A DNA stretch of 64,000 bases from Neoakkermansia glycaniphila. Lineage in GTDB: Bacteria > Verrucomicrobiota > Verrucomicrobiia > Verrucomicrobiales > Akkermansiaceae. This document shows, piece by piece, positions 42,096 to 51,172 of the stretch (position 1 is the first letter of the stretch; every line of letters starts with the position of its first letter). The notes beneath the pieces are model-generated. The model was given only the letters and a program-made list of their open reading frames with translations, did no database searches and was not told the DNA's origin. Made by a program: the position numbers and the translations under genes. The stretch covers positions 58,977 to 122,976 of the forward strand of contig NZ_LIGX01000018.1 of NCBI RefSeq assembly GCF_001683795.1. Direction: 5' to 3'.

Positions 42096-42329
42096 AGTGC
42101 GCGCAGATAAATAGAGAGAGGTCGCCCCAGAGACTGCCACATTTCCGTCCTCTTGACAAGCGCTAACTTTCACTCCTATTTTTTTGTGCCAAAAAAAATA
42201 AGACACACGAAACATCATTTCACCTTGAACATTTTCGTCATTTTTGGTACGTACTACAGTGTCGTCCACAGCGGTGACTCCGTCGTTTCCCGATCAAAAC
42301 CATCCATATACCTACCATCCTTCCTTACC

Positions 42330-42977
42330 ATGGCCACACCCAAAAACACACCGTCCACGGCCCGGAAGCCTGCCGCATCCGCCAAGAACACACAGCCGGC
42401 CGCGCCGAAAACAGCTCCCGCCAAGGATAACAGCGTCGTCTCGGCAGCCGAGGAAAAAGAGCGCAGACGGAAAATCCGAGAAGCCCAAGCTATCCTCAAA
42501 GCAGACCGCACCTGGAAAAAATTCCTCGCCCAGCAGGAAGACGAACTCATGCGCCTGCGCGATGAAATCCTTCCTACCGTCACGGAAACGACCCGCTCCA
42601 CCCTCCGCTCGGGAGACTCCGCCGCCGCATCCGCCAATGGACAGCACACCGCAGACGCCGGCTCCGAAGCCGAATACCGCGACCTCACCCTGAACCTCCT
42701 CGCCAAAGACCGCGAAACCCTCTACGAAATCGATGCCGCACTGGAGCGCATCCGCCTCGGCACCTACGGCATCTGCGAAATGTCCCTCGAGCTCATCCCC
42801 AAAGGCAGACTCGAAGTACGGCCGTACTGCCGCCTCACCGTCAAATGCCAGGAAGAATACGAAAAGAAACACGGCACCGCCGCCCGTTTTCGGCCTCAGG
42901 ATTCCCGCCTCGTCGGCTACGCGGGAGTACAAAATGATGTCGAATCTACAGTTTCTCTTGACGATGACGCCGAATAG
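42330..42977 (+). CDS. DksA/TraR-type protein with incomplete zinc finger
   Basis: 215 residues. A Lys/Ala/Pro-rich tail of about 55 residues leads into a long coiled coil ([20 protein letters not shown] to [14 protein letters not shown]), then [37 protein letters not shown] split across the finger region. In DksA the finger is CxxC-x17-CxxC. Here the second Cys is Ser (CEMS) and the second pair is spaced C-x5-C. Many relatives in this phylum show CEMS too. Likely binds the RNA polymerase secondary channel, but this is inferred. The rpmG promoter lies at its 3' end. Start at MATPKNT; an upstream extension in frame is not conserved. Confidence 0.8.
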   Translation: MATPKNTPSTARKPAASAKNTQPAAPKTAPAKDNSVVSAAEEKERRRKIREAQAILKADRTWKKFLAQQEDELMRLRDEILPTVTETTRSTLRSGDSAAASANGQHTADAGSEAEYRDLTLNLLAKDRETLYEIDAALERIRLGTYGICEMSLELIPKGRLEVRPYCRLTVKCQEEYEKKHGTAARFRPQDSRLVGYAGVQNDVESTVSLDDDAE

Positions 42978-42985
42978 TGTATACT
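42958..42985 (+). promoter_or_regulatory. Promoter of rpmG-rpsR
   Basis: TTGACG (42958-42963) and TATACT (42980-42985), 16-bp spacer, 30 bases before the rpmG ATG. The -35 lies inside the end of the DksA-like gene. Confidence 0.7.
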
Positions 42986-43015
42986 CTGCCCCCGCACATT
43001 CATCAATACGCAATT

Positions 43016-43189
43016 ATGCCCAGAGATATCATCATCCTCGAATGCACCGAAGCGAAGGCTGAAGGCAAGCCCACGTCCCGCTACGTCACGACTCGCAACA
43101 AGAAGAGCCTGCGCACGCCCGGCCGCCTTGAGAAGGTCAAATTCAACCCCTTCCTCAAGCGCCGCACTCTGCATCGCGAAATGCGCTAA
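43016..43189 (+). CDS. rpmG: 50S ribosomal protein L33
   Basis: 57 residues, the usual length. [20 protein letters not shown] and [13 protein letters not shown] are typical for bL33. Only one Cys is present, so this is the zinc-free form. Followed 27 bases later by rpsR, an arrangement seen in several bacteria where small-ribosomal-protein genes are paired. Start set at MPRDIIILE. Confidence 0.95.
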   Translation: MPRDIIILECTEAKAEGKPTSRYVTTRNKKSLRTPGRLEKVKFNPFLKRRTLHREMR

Positions 43190-43216
43190 TCGCTCAACTG
43201 CAACTCACCAAGCAAT

Positions 43217-43462
43217 ATGATCAACGAATTCAAGAGCGTCCAACGCCGCATCCGTTTCCGTACGTGCAATAAGACGATGCTTCGTCGTCGCCTCGACATC
43301 CCGAAGGATGCCGTGGACATGCTGAACCCGGAATTCCTCTCCAAATTCACCTCCGAAACGGGCAAGATTCTTCCCCGTCGCGTGACCGGCGTCTCCGCGA
43401 AAATGCATCGCAAGATCACTCGCGAAATCCGCCGCGCCCGTGCCGTCAATCTCCTTCCTTAA
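43217..43462 (+). CDS. rpsR: 30S ribosomal protein S18
   Basis: 81 residues. The C-terminal half, with [20 protein letters not shown] and [16 protein letters not shown], is the conserved bS18 body that contacts S6 and 16S rRNA; the N-terminal arm differs from E. coli as expected across phyla. A CCTTAAG-AAAA-CTTAAGG hairpin overlaps its stop codon and a second hairpin follows. Confidence 0.95.
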   Translation: MINEFKSVQRRIRFRTCNKTMLRRRLDIPKDAVDMLNPEFLSKFTSETGKILPRRVTGVSAKMHRKITREIRRARAVNLLP

Positions 43463-43502
43463 GAAAACTTAAGGGAATTTTCGGCAGGTTGCTGACTTTT
43501 TT

Positions 43503-43537
43503 CGGGAGTTTGTCCAACGAGGGCAAACTCCCGTTTC
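43503..43537 (+). terminator. Terminator after rpsR
   Basis: Perfect 10-bp stem CGGGAGTTTG / CAAACTCCCG with an 11-nt loop and TTTCC after it, 41 bases past the rpsR stop and 20 before folE2. A weaker hairpin with a T-rich tail lies at 43457-43482. Confidence 0.65.
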
Positions 43538-43556
43538 CATCCATCCGACAGGTGCC

Positions 43557-44360
43557 ATGAAAGAACTCAAGGATACGCAGAACGAACGCGATACCCGGCA
43601 GGTATCCATTGACAGAGTCGGCGTCAAAGGCCTGAAATACCCCATTGTCGTACGCGACAAGGAGCATCGCCGCCAATCCACCGTAGCGACCATCTCGCTG
43701 GCGGTCGACCTGCCCGAAGAGTTCAAAGGCACCCACATGAGCCGCTTCGTCGAAGTCCTTCAGGACCACAAGCGGCATCTGGACGTACACTCCGCCGTCC
43801 AGCTTCCCGGCAAACTGCTGGAACGCCTGCAAGCCAAGCGGGCCCATGTCGAAATCGAATTCCCCTTCTTCCGCAGCAAGGCGGCACCCGTCACCGGCAT
43901 GGAAGGCATGATGGACTACGGCGTCTCCTTCGTCATCGACGAACGTCTGGGTGAACCTGTGGACTTCCTTCTCACCGTCACCGTACCCGTCACCACACTC
44001 TGCCCCTGCTCCAAGGCCATGAGCGAACGCGGCGCGCACAACCAGCGCGGCATCGTCACCTACTCGGTCCGCTTCACCTCCGGCCCAGTCTGGATCGAAG
44101 ACCTCATCGACCTCATCGAAGCATGCGCGAGCTGCCCCGTATACAGCCTGCTCAAAAGGCCGGATGAAAAATGGGTCACGGACAAGGCATACGACAACCC
44201 CGTCTTCGTCGAAGACCTCGTGCGCAACATCGCCATCCGTACCGAATCGTACAACGCCTTCAGCTGGTACCGGGTCGAGGCCGAAAACTTCGAATCCATT
44301 CACAACCATCAGGCATACGCCGTCATCGAGCGCACGCTGGGCGATCAAAAGAAGGACTAG
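43557..44360 (+). CDS. folE2: GTP cyclohydrolase FolE2 (type IB)
   Basis: 267 residues. First step from GTP to dihydroneopterin triphosphate for folate or queuosine-type products; the IB enzyme is metal-promiscuous and often replaces zinc-dependent FolE. The metal site Cys and the motif TTLCPCSKAMSERGAHNQRG are diagnostic, as is the N-terminal GVKGLKYP. The Glu-rich C-terminus with NHQAYAVIE also matches. Only 5 bases separate it from hemA, so the two are probably co-transcribed. Confidence 0.96.
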   Translation: MKELKDTQNERDTRQVSIDRVGVKGLKYPIVVRDKEHRRQSTVATISLAVDLPEEFKGTHMSRFVEVLQDHKRHLDVHSAVQLPGKLLERLQAKRAHVEIEFPFFRSKAAPVTGMEGMMDYGVSFVIDERLGEPVDFLLTVTVPVTTLCPCSKAMSERGAHNQRGIVTYSVRFTSGPVWIEDLIDLIEACASCPVYSLLKRPDEKWVTDKAYDNPVFVEDLVRNIAIRTESYNAFSWYRVEAENFESIHNHQAYAVIERTLGDQKKD

Positions 44361-44365
44361 AACCC

Positions 44366-45400
44366 ATGCTGGACATGCTCTGCCTCGGGCTGAACCACCG
44401 CTCGGCGCCCGTCTCCATCCGCGAAAAATTCTCCGTCCCCCGCACGGCCCTTGCCGAAGCGGGTGCCAAACTCAGGGAAATCCCCTTCGTGGACGAATGT
44501 GTCCTCCTCTCCACCTGCAACCGCGTGGAAGTCTACTTCTGGTCGAAACAGCCACGGGAATCCGCCCACCTCATACTCCACTACTTCCTCGGCAGCGCAG
44601 CCGACCGTGTGGACCTCGAATCCCACTTCTACCTCAAACACGGAGAAAACGCCCTGCGCCACCTCTGCCGCGTCGTCAGCGGACTTGACTCCATGGTCGT
44701 CGGAGAAACGGAAATCTTCGGCCAGGTCAAGGATGCCTACCGCACCGCCCTTGAAGCCCGGCTCACCAGCGGCCGCTCCAACCGCATCTTCCAGCGCGCC
44801 TTCACCCTCGGCAAATACGTCCGCAGCAACAGCAGAATCACCGTCGGCCCCACCTCCGTCGGCGCGGCCTCCGTCCAGATGGCGGAAAACATCCTGGGCA
44901 ACCTCTCGGGCGCCGGCGTCCTCATCGTCGGCGCGGGAGACGTCAGCCGAGTCACCGCGCAGGCCCTCAAATCGCGCGGCGCGGAAAGCATCTTCGTCGC
45001 CAACCGCTCCTTCGACCGCGCCCTCGAACTTGCGCAAAGCATCGGCGGCAAAGCCATCCGCTTCGACGAATGGATACCCTTCCTCGAAACGATCGACATC
45101 GTCATCGTCTCCACCGCCGCCCCCCACTACATCATCACCCCTTCCCTCATCCAGCCCATTCAGGAACGCCGCGGGCAGCGCCCCCACTTCCTGATCGACC
45201 TCTCCGTACCGCGCAACATCGACCCCGTATGCGCCGATGTGGACGGAGTACACGTCTACGACATCGACACCATGAGCCAGCTGGCGAACGAAACCCGCAA
45301 GAACCGGGAAAAAGAGATTGCCAACTGCGAACTGATGATCGATACTTGGATCCACGAAAACCGCAACGACCTGATCGAATCCCTCCACCATCGTCCATGA
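44366..45400 (+). CDS. hemA: Glutamyl-tRNA reductase
   Basis: 344 residues. First committed step of haem synthesis by the C5 pathway: reduces glutamyl-tRNA(Glu) to glutamate-1-semialdehyde with NADPH. The catalytic Cys is in LLSTCNRVEVY, and GLDSMVVGETEIFGQVKDAY is the conserved signature; GVLIVGAGDVSRVTAQAL is the Rossmann site. Slightly shorter than E. coli HemA because the dimerisation tail is brief. The stop overlaps the hemC start (ATGA). Confidence 0.96.
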   Translation: MLDMLCLGLNHRSAPVSIREKFSVPRTALAEAGAKLREIPFVDECVLLSTCNRVEVYFWSKQPRESAHLILHYFLGSAADRVDLESHFYLKHGENALRHLCRVVSGLDSMVVGETEIFGQVKDAYRTALEARLTSGRSNRIFQRAFTLGKYVRSNSRITVGPTSVGAASVQMAENILGNLSGAGVLIVGAGDVSRVTAQALKSRGAESIFVANRSFDRALELAQSIGGKAIRFDEWIPFLETIDIVIVSTAAPHYIITPSLIQPIQERRGQRPHFLIDLSVPRNIDPVCADVDGVHVYDIDTMSQLANETRKNREKEIANCELMIDTWIHENRNDLIESLHHRP

Positions 45401-46329
45401 GCACCACCCTCACCATCGGAACCCGCGGCAGCGAACTGGCCCTGCGCCAGACGGAACTCGTCGAAGAACAGCTTTCCTCCACATCCCCCGGCCTCTCCCT
45501 GAACCGCCGGATCATCCGCACCCTGGGCGACGAACGGACGGATGTCCCCCTGCCCGCCGTCGCCGCAGCCAGCGGAATCATCGACAAAGGAGTCTTCATC
45601 AAGGAAATCGAACAGGCTCTGGCCGAAGGAACCATCGACTGCGCCGTCCACAGCCTCAAAGACATGCCCGGCGAACTCGACCCCCGCTTCGAACTCGCCG
45701 CCGTCCTGCCCCGCGCGGACATCCACGACGCACTCATCCTCAAACAGGGGTGCGACATCAACAGCCTTTGCCTCGGCACGAGCAGCGTCCGCCGCATCGA
45801 ACTCGCCAAAGCCTACTGGGGCGGCACCGCACGCTGCCGCGACCTGCGGGGCAACGTACCCACCCGCCTGCGCAAACTGGCCGCCGATCCCGAGCTGGAC
45901 GGCATCATCATCGCCCGCGCCGGACTGACTCGCCTCGGCTACACCTCTCCCACCTTCACCATCGACGGCGCCACCCTCACCGTCCACGACCTCCCGCGGG
46001 ACTCCTTCCCGCCCGCCGTCGGCCAGGGCATCATCGCCATCGAAGTACGCAAGGGCGACCGCCGCGTCCTCGACATCCTCGCCCCGCTCAACCATGCCGA
46101 CACGATGACCTGCGCCCGCACCGAACGCGAATTCCTCCGCCTCCTCGGTGCTGACTGCTCCACCCCCGTCGGAGCCTATGCCCGCATCGTCGAACAAACC
46201 ATCGTCCTGCGCGTCCTTCACATCTCACCCCATGGCATCCCCCGGCGCATCGTCGCCCGCGGCCCGCAAAACGACCCCGAAAGCGTAGCCGCCCTCGCCA
46301 TCAAACTCCTTGCCGACCTGCGGCATTAA
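45397..46329 (+). CDS. hemC: Porphobilinogen deaminase (hydroxymethylbilane synthase)
   Basis: 310 residues. Builds hydroxymethylbilane from four porphobilinogens. IGTRGSELALRQTELV, VFIKEIEQALAEG, DCAVHSLKDMPGEL and TSSVRRIELAKAY are the family blocks. The dipyrromethane-cofactor Cys is in LLGADCSTPVGAYA. Four-base overlap with hemA indicates coupling. Other haem genes are absent here, though a CbiX-type chelatase is the convergent neighbour. Confidence 0.97.
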   Translation: MSTTLTIGTRGSELALRQTELVEEQLSSTSPGLSLNRRIIRTLGDERTDVPLPAVAAASGIIDKGVFIKEIEQALAEGTIDCAVHSLKDMPGELDPRFELAAVLPRADIHDALILKQGCDINSLCLGTSSVRRIELAKAYWGGTARCRDLRGNVPTRLRKLAADPELDGIIIARAGLTRLGYTSPTFTIDGATLTVHDLPRDSFPPAVGQGIIAIEVRKGDRRVLDILAPLNHADTMTCARTEREFLRLLGADCSTPVGAYARIVEQTIVLRVLHISPHGIPRRIVARGPQNDPESVAALAIKLLADLRH

Positions 46330-46344
46330 AAAAGGGCTCTCCCC

Positions 46345-47103
46345 TCACACGCGCCAAACCTCCGGCAGCGGCAGAACATCCCCTGCCAGCCTCCGGCGCA
46401 GCAAAACGCCGATCGGCGGCAACACCTCGAACTCGCAACCGAGCGCAGCCCCCAGCGCACTGCCGGGCATACTCTCCCGCGCGTGCATCCCATTCGCCAT
46501 CAAATAGGGCAGCACCGCGATCCTCCTTGCGCCCAACCCGGAAACCACATCCGCAGCGGATGGTTCACCGTCAAAACAGGCCACAGTACCCTCCGGCCGC
46601 TCGCCGAATCGCGCCGCCGCCACATCGAGCAGACGCCCCAGCACCAACTCGGGCTCAGGAGGCAACCCGAACGAAGAACGGTTCCCATGGGCCATCAGCA
46701 GCAGCGCATCGCCCGGCCTCATGCGCTCCACCACCGCATCCGCCACCATACGGGCCAAAAACGGATCGCCGCCCAGCACAGGGCGAATCACGAAAGACGG
46801 AACTTCTCCGACAGACTCATAGGCATGAGCCAAAGCCCTCGGCAAATTCTCCCGCACAATCCATCCGCTCTGCAAAAACCACGGCAGCACGACCACTGGA
46901 ACATCGGCCGGAGGCAAACCGTCCAGCATCTGCAGAACGCTTCTGCGCATGAATGCGCGGTAAATCCTGTGTGGCCCGTCCTCCGCGGCCACAGCGGTGC
47001 ACGGGCATAAATCCCGCTCCCACAGCAGATCATCGCCCCCGTGAGCCACCATCAAAAAGCTGCATGCCTTGCGGCGCGCCGAACCGGCATGCCCTGCGTC
47101 CAT
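46345..47103 (-). CDS. CbiX/SirB-type chelatase-like protein
   Basis: 252 residues. Two His-containing strands, FLMVAHGGDD near the start and LLLMAHGNRSS in the middle, correspond to the metal-binding strands of class II chelatases (CbiX, SirB, HemH relatives) that insert cobalt or iron into a tetrapyrrole. VLPWFLQSGWIVRENL and IAVLPYLMANGMHARE also fit the paired-domain layout of long CbiX. The position facing hemC supports a tetrapyrrole role, but the metal and substrate cannot be told. It begins next to the recR stop codon. Confidence 0.7.
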   Translation of the reverse strand: MDAGHAGSARRKACSFLMVAHGGDDLLWERDLCPCTAVAAEDGPHRIYRAFMRRSVLQMLDGLPPADVPVVVLPWFLQSGWIVRENLPRALAHAYESVGEVPSFVIRPVLGGDPFLARMVADAVVERMRPGDALLLMAHGNRSSFGLPPEPELVLGRLLDVAAARFGERPEGTVACFDGEPSAADVVSGLGARRIAVLPYLMANGMHARESMPGSALGAALGCEFEVLPPIGVLLRRRLAGDVLPLPEVWRV

Positions 47104-47715
47104 TCAAAGAACCCCCTTTCTTCCCTCCATCGCCCGCATCAGCGTCACCGCATCCGCATGGCCAAGCCCCGCTCCCGCAGGCATCCCCTGCGCCAGCCGA
47201 GTCACCGTACAGGGCAGCAACGCAAGCGTCTCCGCCAGATACAAGGCCGTCGCCTCACCCTCCACATCGCTCCCCATCGCCAGAATCACCTCGCAGCCGG
47301 ACGTCTCATGCACGCGGCGCAACAAAGGCTCCACGGAAAGATCTTCGGGCATCGTCCCATCCAGCGGAGACAGCTTGCCCCCGAGGCAATGGTACAGCCC
47401 CCGGTACACGCCGCACCGCTCCACGGGCAGCACATCCGTCGGCTGCTCCACCACGCAGAACATACGCCGGTCACGCTCGGGATCGGCACAGGCGGCGCAC
47501 CGCTGCCCTTCCAAGCTAAAAAAACCGCACTCCGGGCAGCGCCCGGCGGAATCCGCGGCGGCAACCAGAGCGGAAGCCAGCTCCCTCCCCGTACTCCTGC
47601 CGCCTTGCAGCAACCACAGCGCAAGACGCTCCGCCCCACGGCTGCCAATGCCCGGCAGCTTCTTCAGGGAAGCGATCAGCTCCTGCACAGGTTGCGGATA
47701 ATCAAGAGCCTTCAT
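47104..47715 (-). CDS. recR: Recombination mediator RecR
   Basis: 203 residues, normal length. Helix-hairpin-helix LPGIGSRGAERLALWLL, C4 zinc finger CPECGFFSLEGQRCAAC and a Toprim domain with FCVVEQPTDVLPVE and EVILAMGSDVEGEATALYL. Acts with RecO and RecF to load RecA on gapped DNA. Start at MKALDYPQPVQ; its first codons overlap the stop of the upstream membrane-protein gene by 14 bases. Confidence 0.96.
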   Translation of the reverse strand: MKALDYPQPVQELIASLKKLPGIGSRGAERLALWLLQGGRSTGRELASALVAAADSAGRCPECGFFSLEGQRCAACADPERDRRMFCVVEQPTDVLPVERCGVYRGLYHCLGGKLSPLDGTMPEDLSVEPLLRRVHETSGCEVILAMGSDVEGEATALYLAETLALLPCTVTRLAQGMPAGAGLGHADAVTLMRAMEGRKGVL

Positions 47716-48196
47716 CCTCTTTCTTCCCTTCTTCGGCAAGCGCATCCGCCGCGTGGGCGGAAGCATGGATACCGGGAGAAAACAGCGCGCCCAACCCGCC
47801 CACGGCCACAGCCGTCACGGAACTCAGCACATTGAAATAAACATCCCACAGCACGCCGACCATACAGGTGAGAGCCAGCACGCTCAGCATCCCGGCCCAG
47901 ACGCACAGCCGCCGCAGGCGCGAAGGCTCGCGCAGCATCACGACCACAGTATAGAAAACCAGCAGCAAAGCCACCGTGAACGCAACTCCCGGCGACATCA
48001 CCGGGGCATTCATCGCGGAAGGCTCCAAATAAAACGGATTGCCGGTAAACAGACATCCCAACCCCTCCGTCCACTCGGCGAACACACCCAGCCCGAACAG
48101 CGTGCAGACGGCCACCATGCCGAGGCAACTCCAGACGGCCCACCAGAAAAGAAGGGCGTCATGGCGTTTCGCATGGGCTGGAGAATGGCGGAACAT
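47702..48196 (-). CDS. Four-helix membrane protein of unknown function
   Basis: 164 residues with about four hydrophobic segments (LFWWAVWSCLGMVAVCTLFGL, VAFTVALLLVFYTVVVM, MLSVLALTCMVGVLW, AVAVGGLGALF), then a short acidic tail EEGKKEDEGS. No family recognised. Its end overlaps recR by 14 bases, so they share a transcript. Confidence 0.65.
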   Translation of the reverse strand: MFRHSPAHAKRHDALLFWWAVWSCLGMVAVCTLFGLGVFAEWTEGLGCLFTGNPFYLEPSAMNAPVMSPGVAFTVALLLVFYTVVVMLREPSRLRRLCVWAGMLSVLALTCMVGVLWDVYFNVLSSVTAVAVGGLGALFSPGIHASAHAADALAEEGKKEDEGS

Positions 48197-48216
48197 GGAA
48201 TTATCCCGGGAAACAG

Positions 48217-48249
48217 TGCAGCCACCTCACACTGGGCAAAGTGGCTGCA
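48217..48249 (-). terminator. Possible terminator of fabF
   Basis: Perfect 9-bp stem TGCAGCCAC / GTGGCTGCA with a 15-nt loop, 10 bases after the fabF stop on the minus strand. The following sequence is only weakly T-rich (CTGTTTCCC). Confidence 0.45.
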
Positions 48250-48258
48250 AAAAATGCG

Positions 48259-49512
48259 TCAGGCCTCGAAGCGCTTGACGATGATCGACGAATTGTGTCC
48301 GCCGAAACCGAAGGAATTGCTCAAAGCGACATCCACCCTGGCCTCGCGGGCCACATTCGGCACCACATCAAGATCGCACTCGGGATCCTGATTGTCCACA
48401 TTGATCGTGGGCGGAATCACACCGTCCTGAATCGCCATGATACAGGCAGCCAGTTCGATGCCGCCGGCCGCTCCGAGAAGATGGCCCGTCATGGACTTCG
48501 TGGAGCTGACGGCAAGGCCGTTCTTCGCGTAATCGCCGAACGTGCGCTTGATCGCCTTCGTTTCGCACACATCGCCCAGCTGGGTGGACGTGCCGTGCGT
48601 ATTGATGTAATCCACATCTTCAGGCTTCATGCCAGCATGGTCGAGAGCCATCTGCATGCAGCGGCTCGCGCCTTCGCCTTCGGGAAGGGGGGAGGTCAGG
48701 TGGTAGGCATCCGCGCTGAGGCCGTAGCCGACGATTTCCGCATAAATGCGCGCGCCGCGCGCCTGGGCGTGCTCAAGCGTCTCAAGCACCACGATGCCGC
48801 AGCCTTCACCCATCACGAAACCGTCGCGATCCACATCGTAGGGGCGGGAGGCGCGTTCGGGTTCATCATTGCGGGTACTGAGAGCCTTCATATTGGCGAA
48901 ACCTGCAAGACCGATCGGAAGAATGGTCGCTTCGGCACCGCCGCAAATCATCACGTCGGCATCGCCGAACTTCATGATGCGCCATGCTTCACCGATGGAA
49001 TGGTTCGAAGTGGCGCACGCGGTGGAAATGCTCATGTTCGGGCCGCCGAGGCCGTACTCGATGGAAACGAGGCCTGCGCCCATATTCGTGATCATGTACG
49101 GGATCAGGAAGGGAGACACGCGGCGGGGTCCGCCCTTGAACAGCTTCTCGGCTTCTTCGGAATGGATGCCGAGACCGCCGATACCGCTGCCGATCATCAC
49201 GCCGATGCGGGTCTTGTCTTCCGCATCGAGATCGAGCTTGGCATCTTCCATCGCCATCGCGGCTCCGGCCAGCGCAAACGCTTCAAAACGGTCGACGCGG
49301 CGAGCATCGCGGGGATTCTTCTTGAAATAGGGAGTGGGATCGAAATCTTTCACTTCACCGGCAAACTTCACGGGATAGTCCGTCGTATCCATCAGCGTGA
49401 TGGGTGCGATCCCGCTGCGTCCGGCCTTCATGGCTTCCCATGTGGACTGGAGGTCGTTGCCGAGCGGGGAGAGGACACCAATGCCTGTAATTACAATTCT
49501 ACGGTCATTCAT
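48259..49512 (-). CDS. fabF: 3-oxoacyl-ACP synthase II
   Basis: 417 residues. Condenses malonyl-ACP with acyl-ACP in fatty-acid elongation. The nucleophile Cys is in SISTACATSNHSIG, and the two His of the Cys-His-His triad are in NTHGTSTQLGD and MTGHLLGAAGG. N-terminal VITGIGVLSPLG and C-terminal SNSFGFGGHNSSI complete the family pattern. Not clustered with acpP or fabD as in many bacteria. It has its own promoter and probably its own terminator. Confidence 0.97.
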   Translation of the reverse strand: MNDRRIVITGIGVLSPLGNDLQSTWEAMKAGRSGIAPITLMDTTDYPVKFAGEVKDFDPTPYFKKNPRDARRVDRFEAFALAGAAMAMEDAKLDLDAEDKTRIGVMIGSGIGGLGIHSEEAEKLFKGGPRRVSPFLIPYMITNMGAGLVSIEYGLGGPNMSISTACATSNHSIGEAWRIMKFGDADVMICGGAEATILPIGLAGFANMKALSTRNDEPERASRPYDVDRDGFVMGEGCGIVVLETLEHAQARGARIYAEIVGYGLSADAYHLTSPLPEGEGASRCMQMALDHAGMKPEDVDYINTHGTSTQLGDVCETKAIKRTFGDYAKNGLAVSSTKSMTGHLLGAAGGIELAACIMAIQDGVIPPTINVDNQDPECDLDVVPNVAREARVDVALSNSFGFGGHNSSIIVKRFEA

Positions 49513-49532
49513 AAATGATCTGGGTGCAGGTC

Positions 49533-49561
49533 ATCATAAGGCCATGCCCCGGTGAAGTCAA
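49533..49561 (-). promoter_or_regulatory. Promoter of fabF
   Basis: On the minus strand TTGACT (49556-49561) and TATGAT (49533-49538) with a 17-bp spacer, 20 bases before the fabF start. Confidence 0.7.
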
Positions 49562-49735
49562 GTACCATTTCAGCCCCCGCCGGCAGCAGCCGGCCACCAT
49601 CCGCCAGCCCCCTGTACAGGATCGTACCGGATGCACAACAAAAAACCATCATCCATTGCCATACAGCACAATATGCCGAACAACACCCAAACAGGCAGAA
49701 TATCGCCTCAATCGGCGACATGCCCCAAAGCCATC

Positions 49736-49764
49736 TTGACACCCCCGCCGCTTCCTGCTAGGAA
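49736..49764 (+). promoter_or_regulatory. Promoter of the ArsB/NhaD-type transporter
   Basis: TTGACA (49736-49741) and TAGGAA (49759-49764) with a 17-bp spacer; leader of about 75 bases to the ATG at 49846. The rest of the 333-bp divergent gap (49562-49735) shows no gene I trust. Confidence 0.6.
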
Positions 49765-49845
49765 TAACGCGCTTGCATGCTCTGCCGGGGCTGGGCCTTC
49801 CTCTTCCTCCCAACACGGCACCCCGTGCTCAACGCTTCGTTGTTT

Positions 49846-51132
49846 ATGGACTTCACTGCCTGGCTGGCCATTGCCATTTTTATCGGCTCATACGCACTGA
49901 TCGTATCGGAACGCATTCACCGCACCATCGCCGCCATGTTTGGAGGCATGCTGATGGTCATCACGGGCATCCTCTCGCAGGACCAGGCATTAAGTGCCAT
50001 CGACTTCAACACCCTCGGCCTGCTCGTCGGCATGATGATCATCGTCTACGTACTCGGGCAGACCGGATTCTTCAACTATCTGGCCATCAAAGCCGCCCAT
50101 CTGGCGAAGGGCAACCCCCTCTGGCTCCTCATCCTGCTGGCGACCCTCACCGCCGTCTGCTCCGCCTTTCTGGACAACGTCACCACCGTCCTGCTCACGG
50201 TACCCGTCATGTTCAAAATGACAAGCCAGCTCCATGTCAACCCGCGCCCCTTCCTCATCTCCCAGATCATGGCCTCGAACATCGGCGGCACGGCCACCCT
50301 CATCGGCGACCCGCCGAACATCATGATCGGCAGCAAAGTGCCCGGACTGGACTTCATGGCCTTTATCACCAACCTGGGCGGCATCTGCACACTCATCTTC
50401 ATCGCCACCATCCTCATTCTCGCACTGATCTACCGGAAAGACCTCCAAACAACGCAGGCCCTCAAGGAACGAGTCATGCAGCTCAACGCCCGCAAAGCCA
50501 TCAAACGGCACGCCCTGCTGCGCCGCTGCCTCTTCGTACTCGCCATGACGCTCACCCTCTTCACCCTGCACGGCTCGCTGCACCTGCAATCCGGCACCGT
50601 CGCCCTCTGGGGGGCCACCTTCCTCATGCTCCTCACGCTGGCGGACAAGCCCCGCATCCTCAACCGCGCCTTCGGCCACCTCGAATGGACTGCCATCTTC
50701 TTCTTCATCGGCCTCTTCATGCTCGTCGGCGGGCTGGAACACTGCGGCGTCATCAACATGCTCGCCACCGAAGCCATGGCCGTCACCCAGGGAGACACCA
50801 CCTCCAGCACCATGATGATCCTGAGCATGAGCGCCCTACTCTCCGCCTTCGTCGACAACATCCCCTTCGTCGCCACCATGATCCCCCTCATCAAGGACAT
50901 GGGAACCATGGGCATGGCCAACCTCGAACCGCTCTGGTGGGCGCTCGCCCTCGGAGCCTGCCTCGGGGGCAACGGCACCATCATCGGCGCGAGCGCCAAC
51001 GTCGTCGCCCTCAGCATGGCCTCGCAACGGGGCCTCAAAGTCAGCTTCATCGAATACCTCAAAATCGCCTTCCCCCTGATGCTCCTCTCCATCGTCATGG
51101 CGGGCATCTACCTCTACTTCCGCTACCTCTGA
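49846..51132 (+). CDS. ArsB/NhaD superfamily ion transporter
   Basis: 428 residues with about 11 membrane helices in two repeats. FLDNVTTVLLTVPVMF then ATLIGDPPNIMIGS in the first half and FVDNIPFVATMIPLI then NGTIIGASANVVA in the second are the paired re-entrant motifs of the ion-transporter superfamily that includes ArsB, NhaD and the P protein. These move anions or exchange sodium for protons, and the exact substrate cannot be read here. No arsenic resistance genes are nearby, which argues against an arsenite role. Start at MDFTAWLA. Confidence 0.88.
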   Translation: MDFTAWLAIAIFIGSYALIVSERIHRTIAAMFGGMLMVITGILSQDQALSAIDFNTLGLLVGMMIIVYVLGQTGFFNYLAIKAAHLAKGNPLWLLILLATLTAVCSAFLDNVTTVLLTVPVMFKMTSQLHVNPRPFLISQIMASNIGGTATLIGDPPNIMIGSKVPGLDFMAFITNLGGICTLIFIATILILALIYRKDLQTTQALKERVMQLNARKAIKRHALLRRCLFVLAMTLTLFTLHGSLHLQSGTVALWGATFLMLLTLADKPRILNRAFGHLEWTAIFFFIGLFMLVGGLEHCGVINMLATEAMAVTQGDTTSSTMMILSMSALLSAFVDNIPFVATMIPLIKDMGTMGMANLEPLWWALALGACLGGNGTIIGASANVVALSMASQRGLKVSFIEYLKIAFPLMLLSIVMAGIYLYFRYL

Positions 51133-51172
51133 TCCCACTGCACTCCGCCCGGTCCACACAACCGAACGCCCT

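Noticed and set aside
49509..49742. 77-codon frame on the minus strand whose stop overlaps the fabF start
   Set aside because: The overlap looks like coupling, but the region contains the well-formed fabF promoter (TTGACT-17-TATGAT) and the protein has no recognisable features.
49846..51132. Arsenite efflux pump ArsB
   Set aside because: The fold fits the wider superfamily, but no arsR, arsC or arsA gene is present, so a specific arsenic role is not supported.
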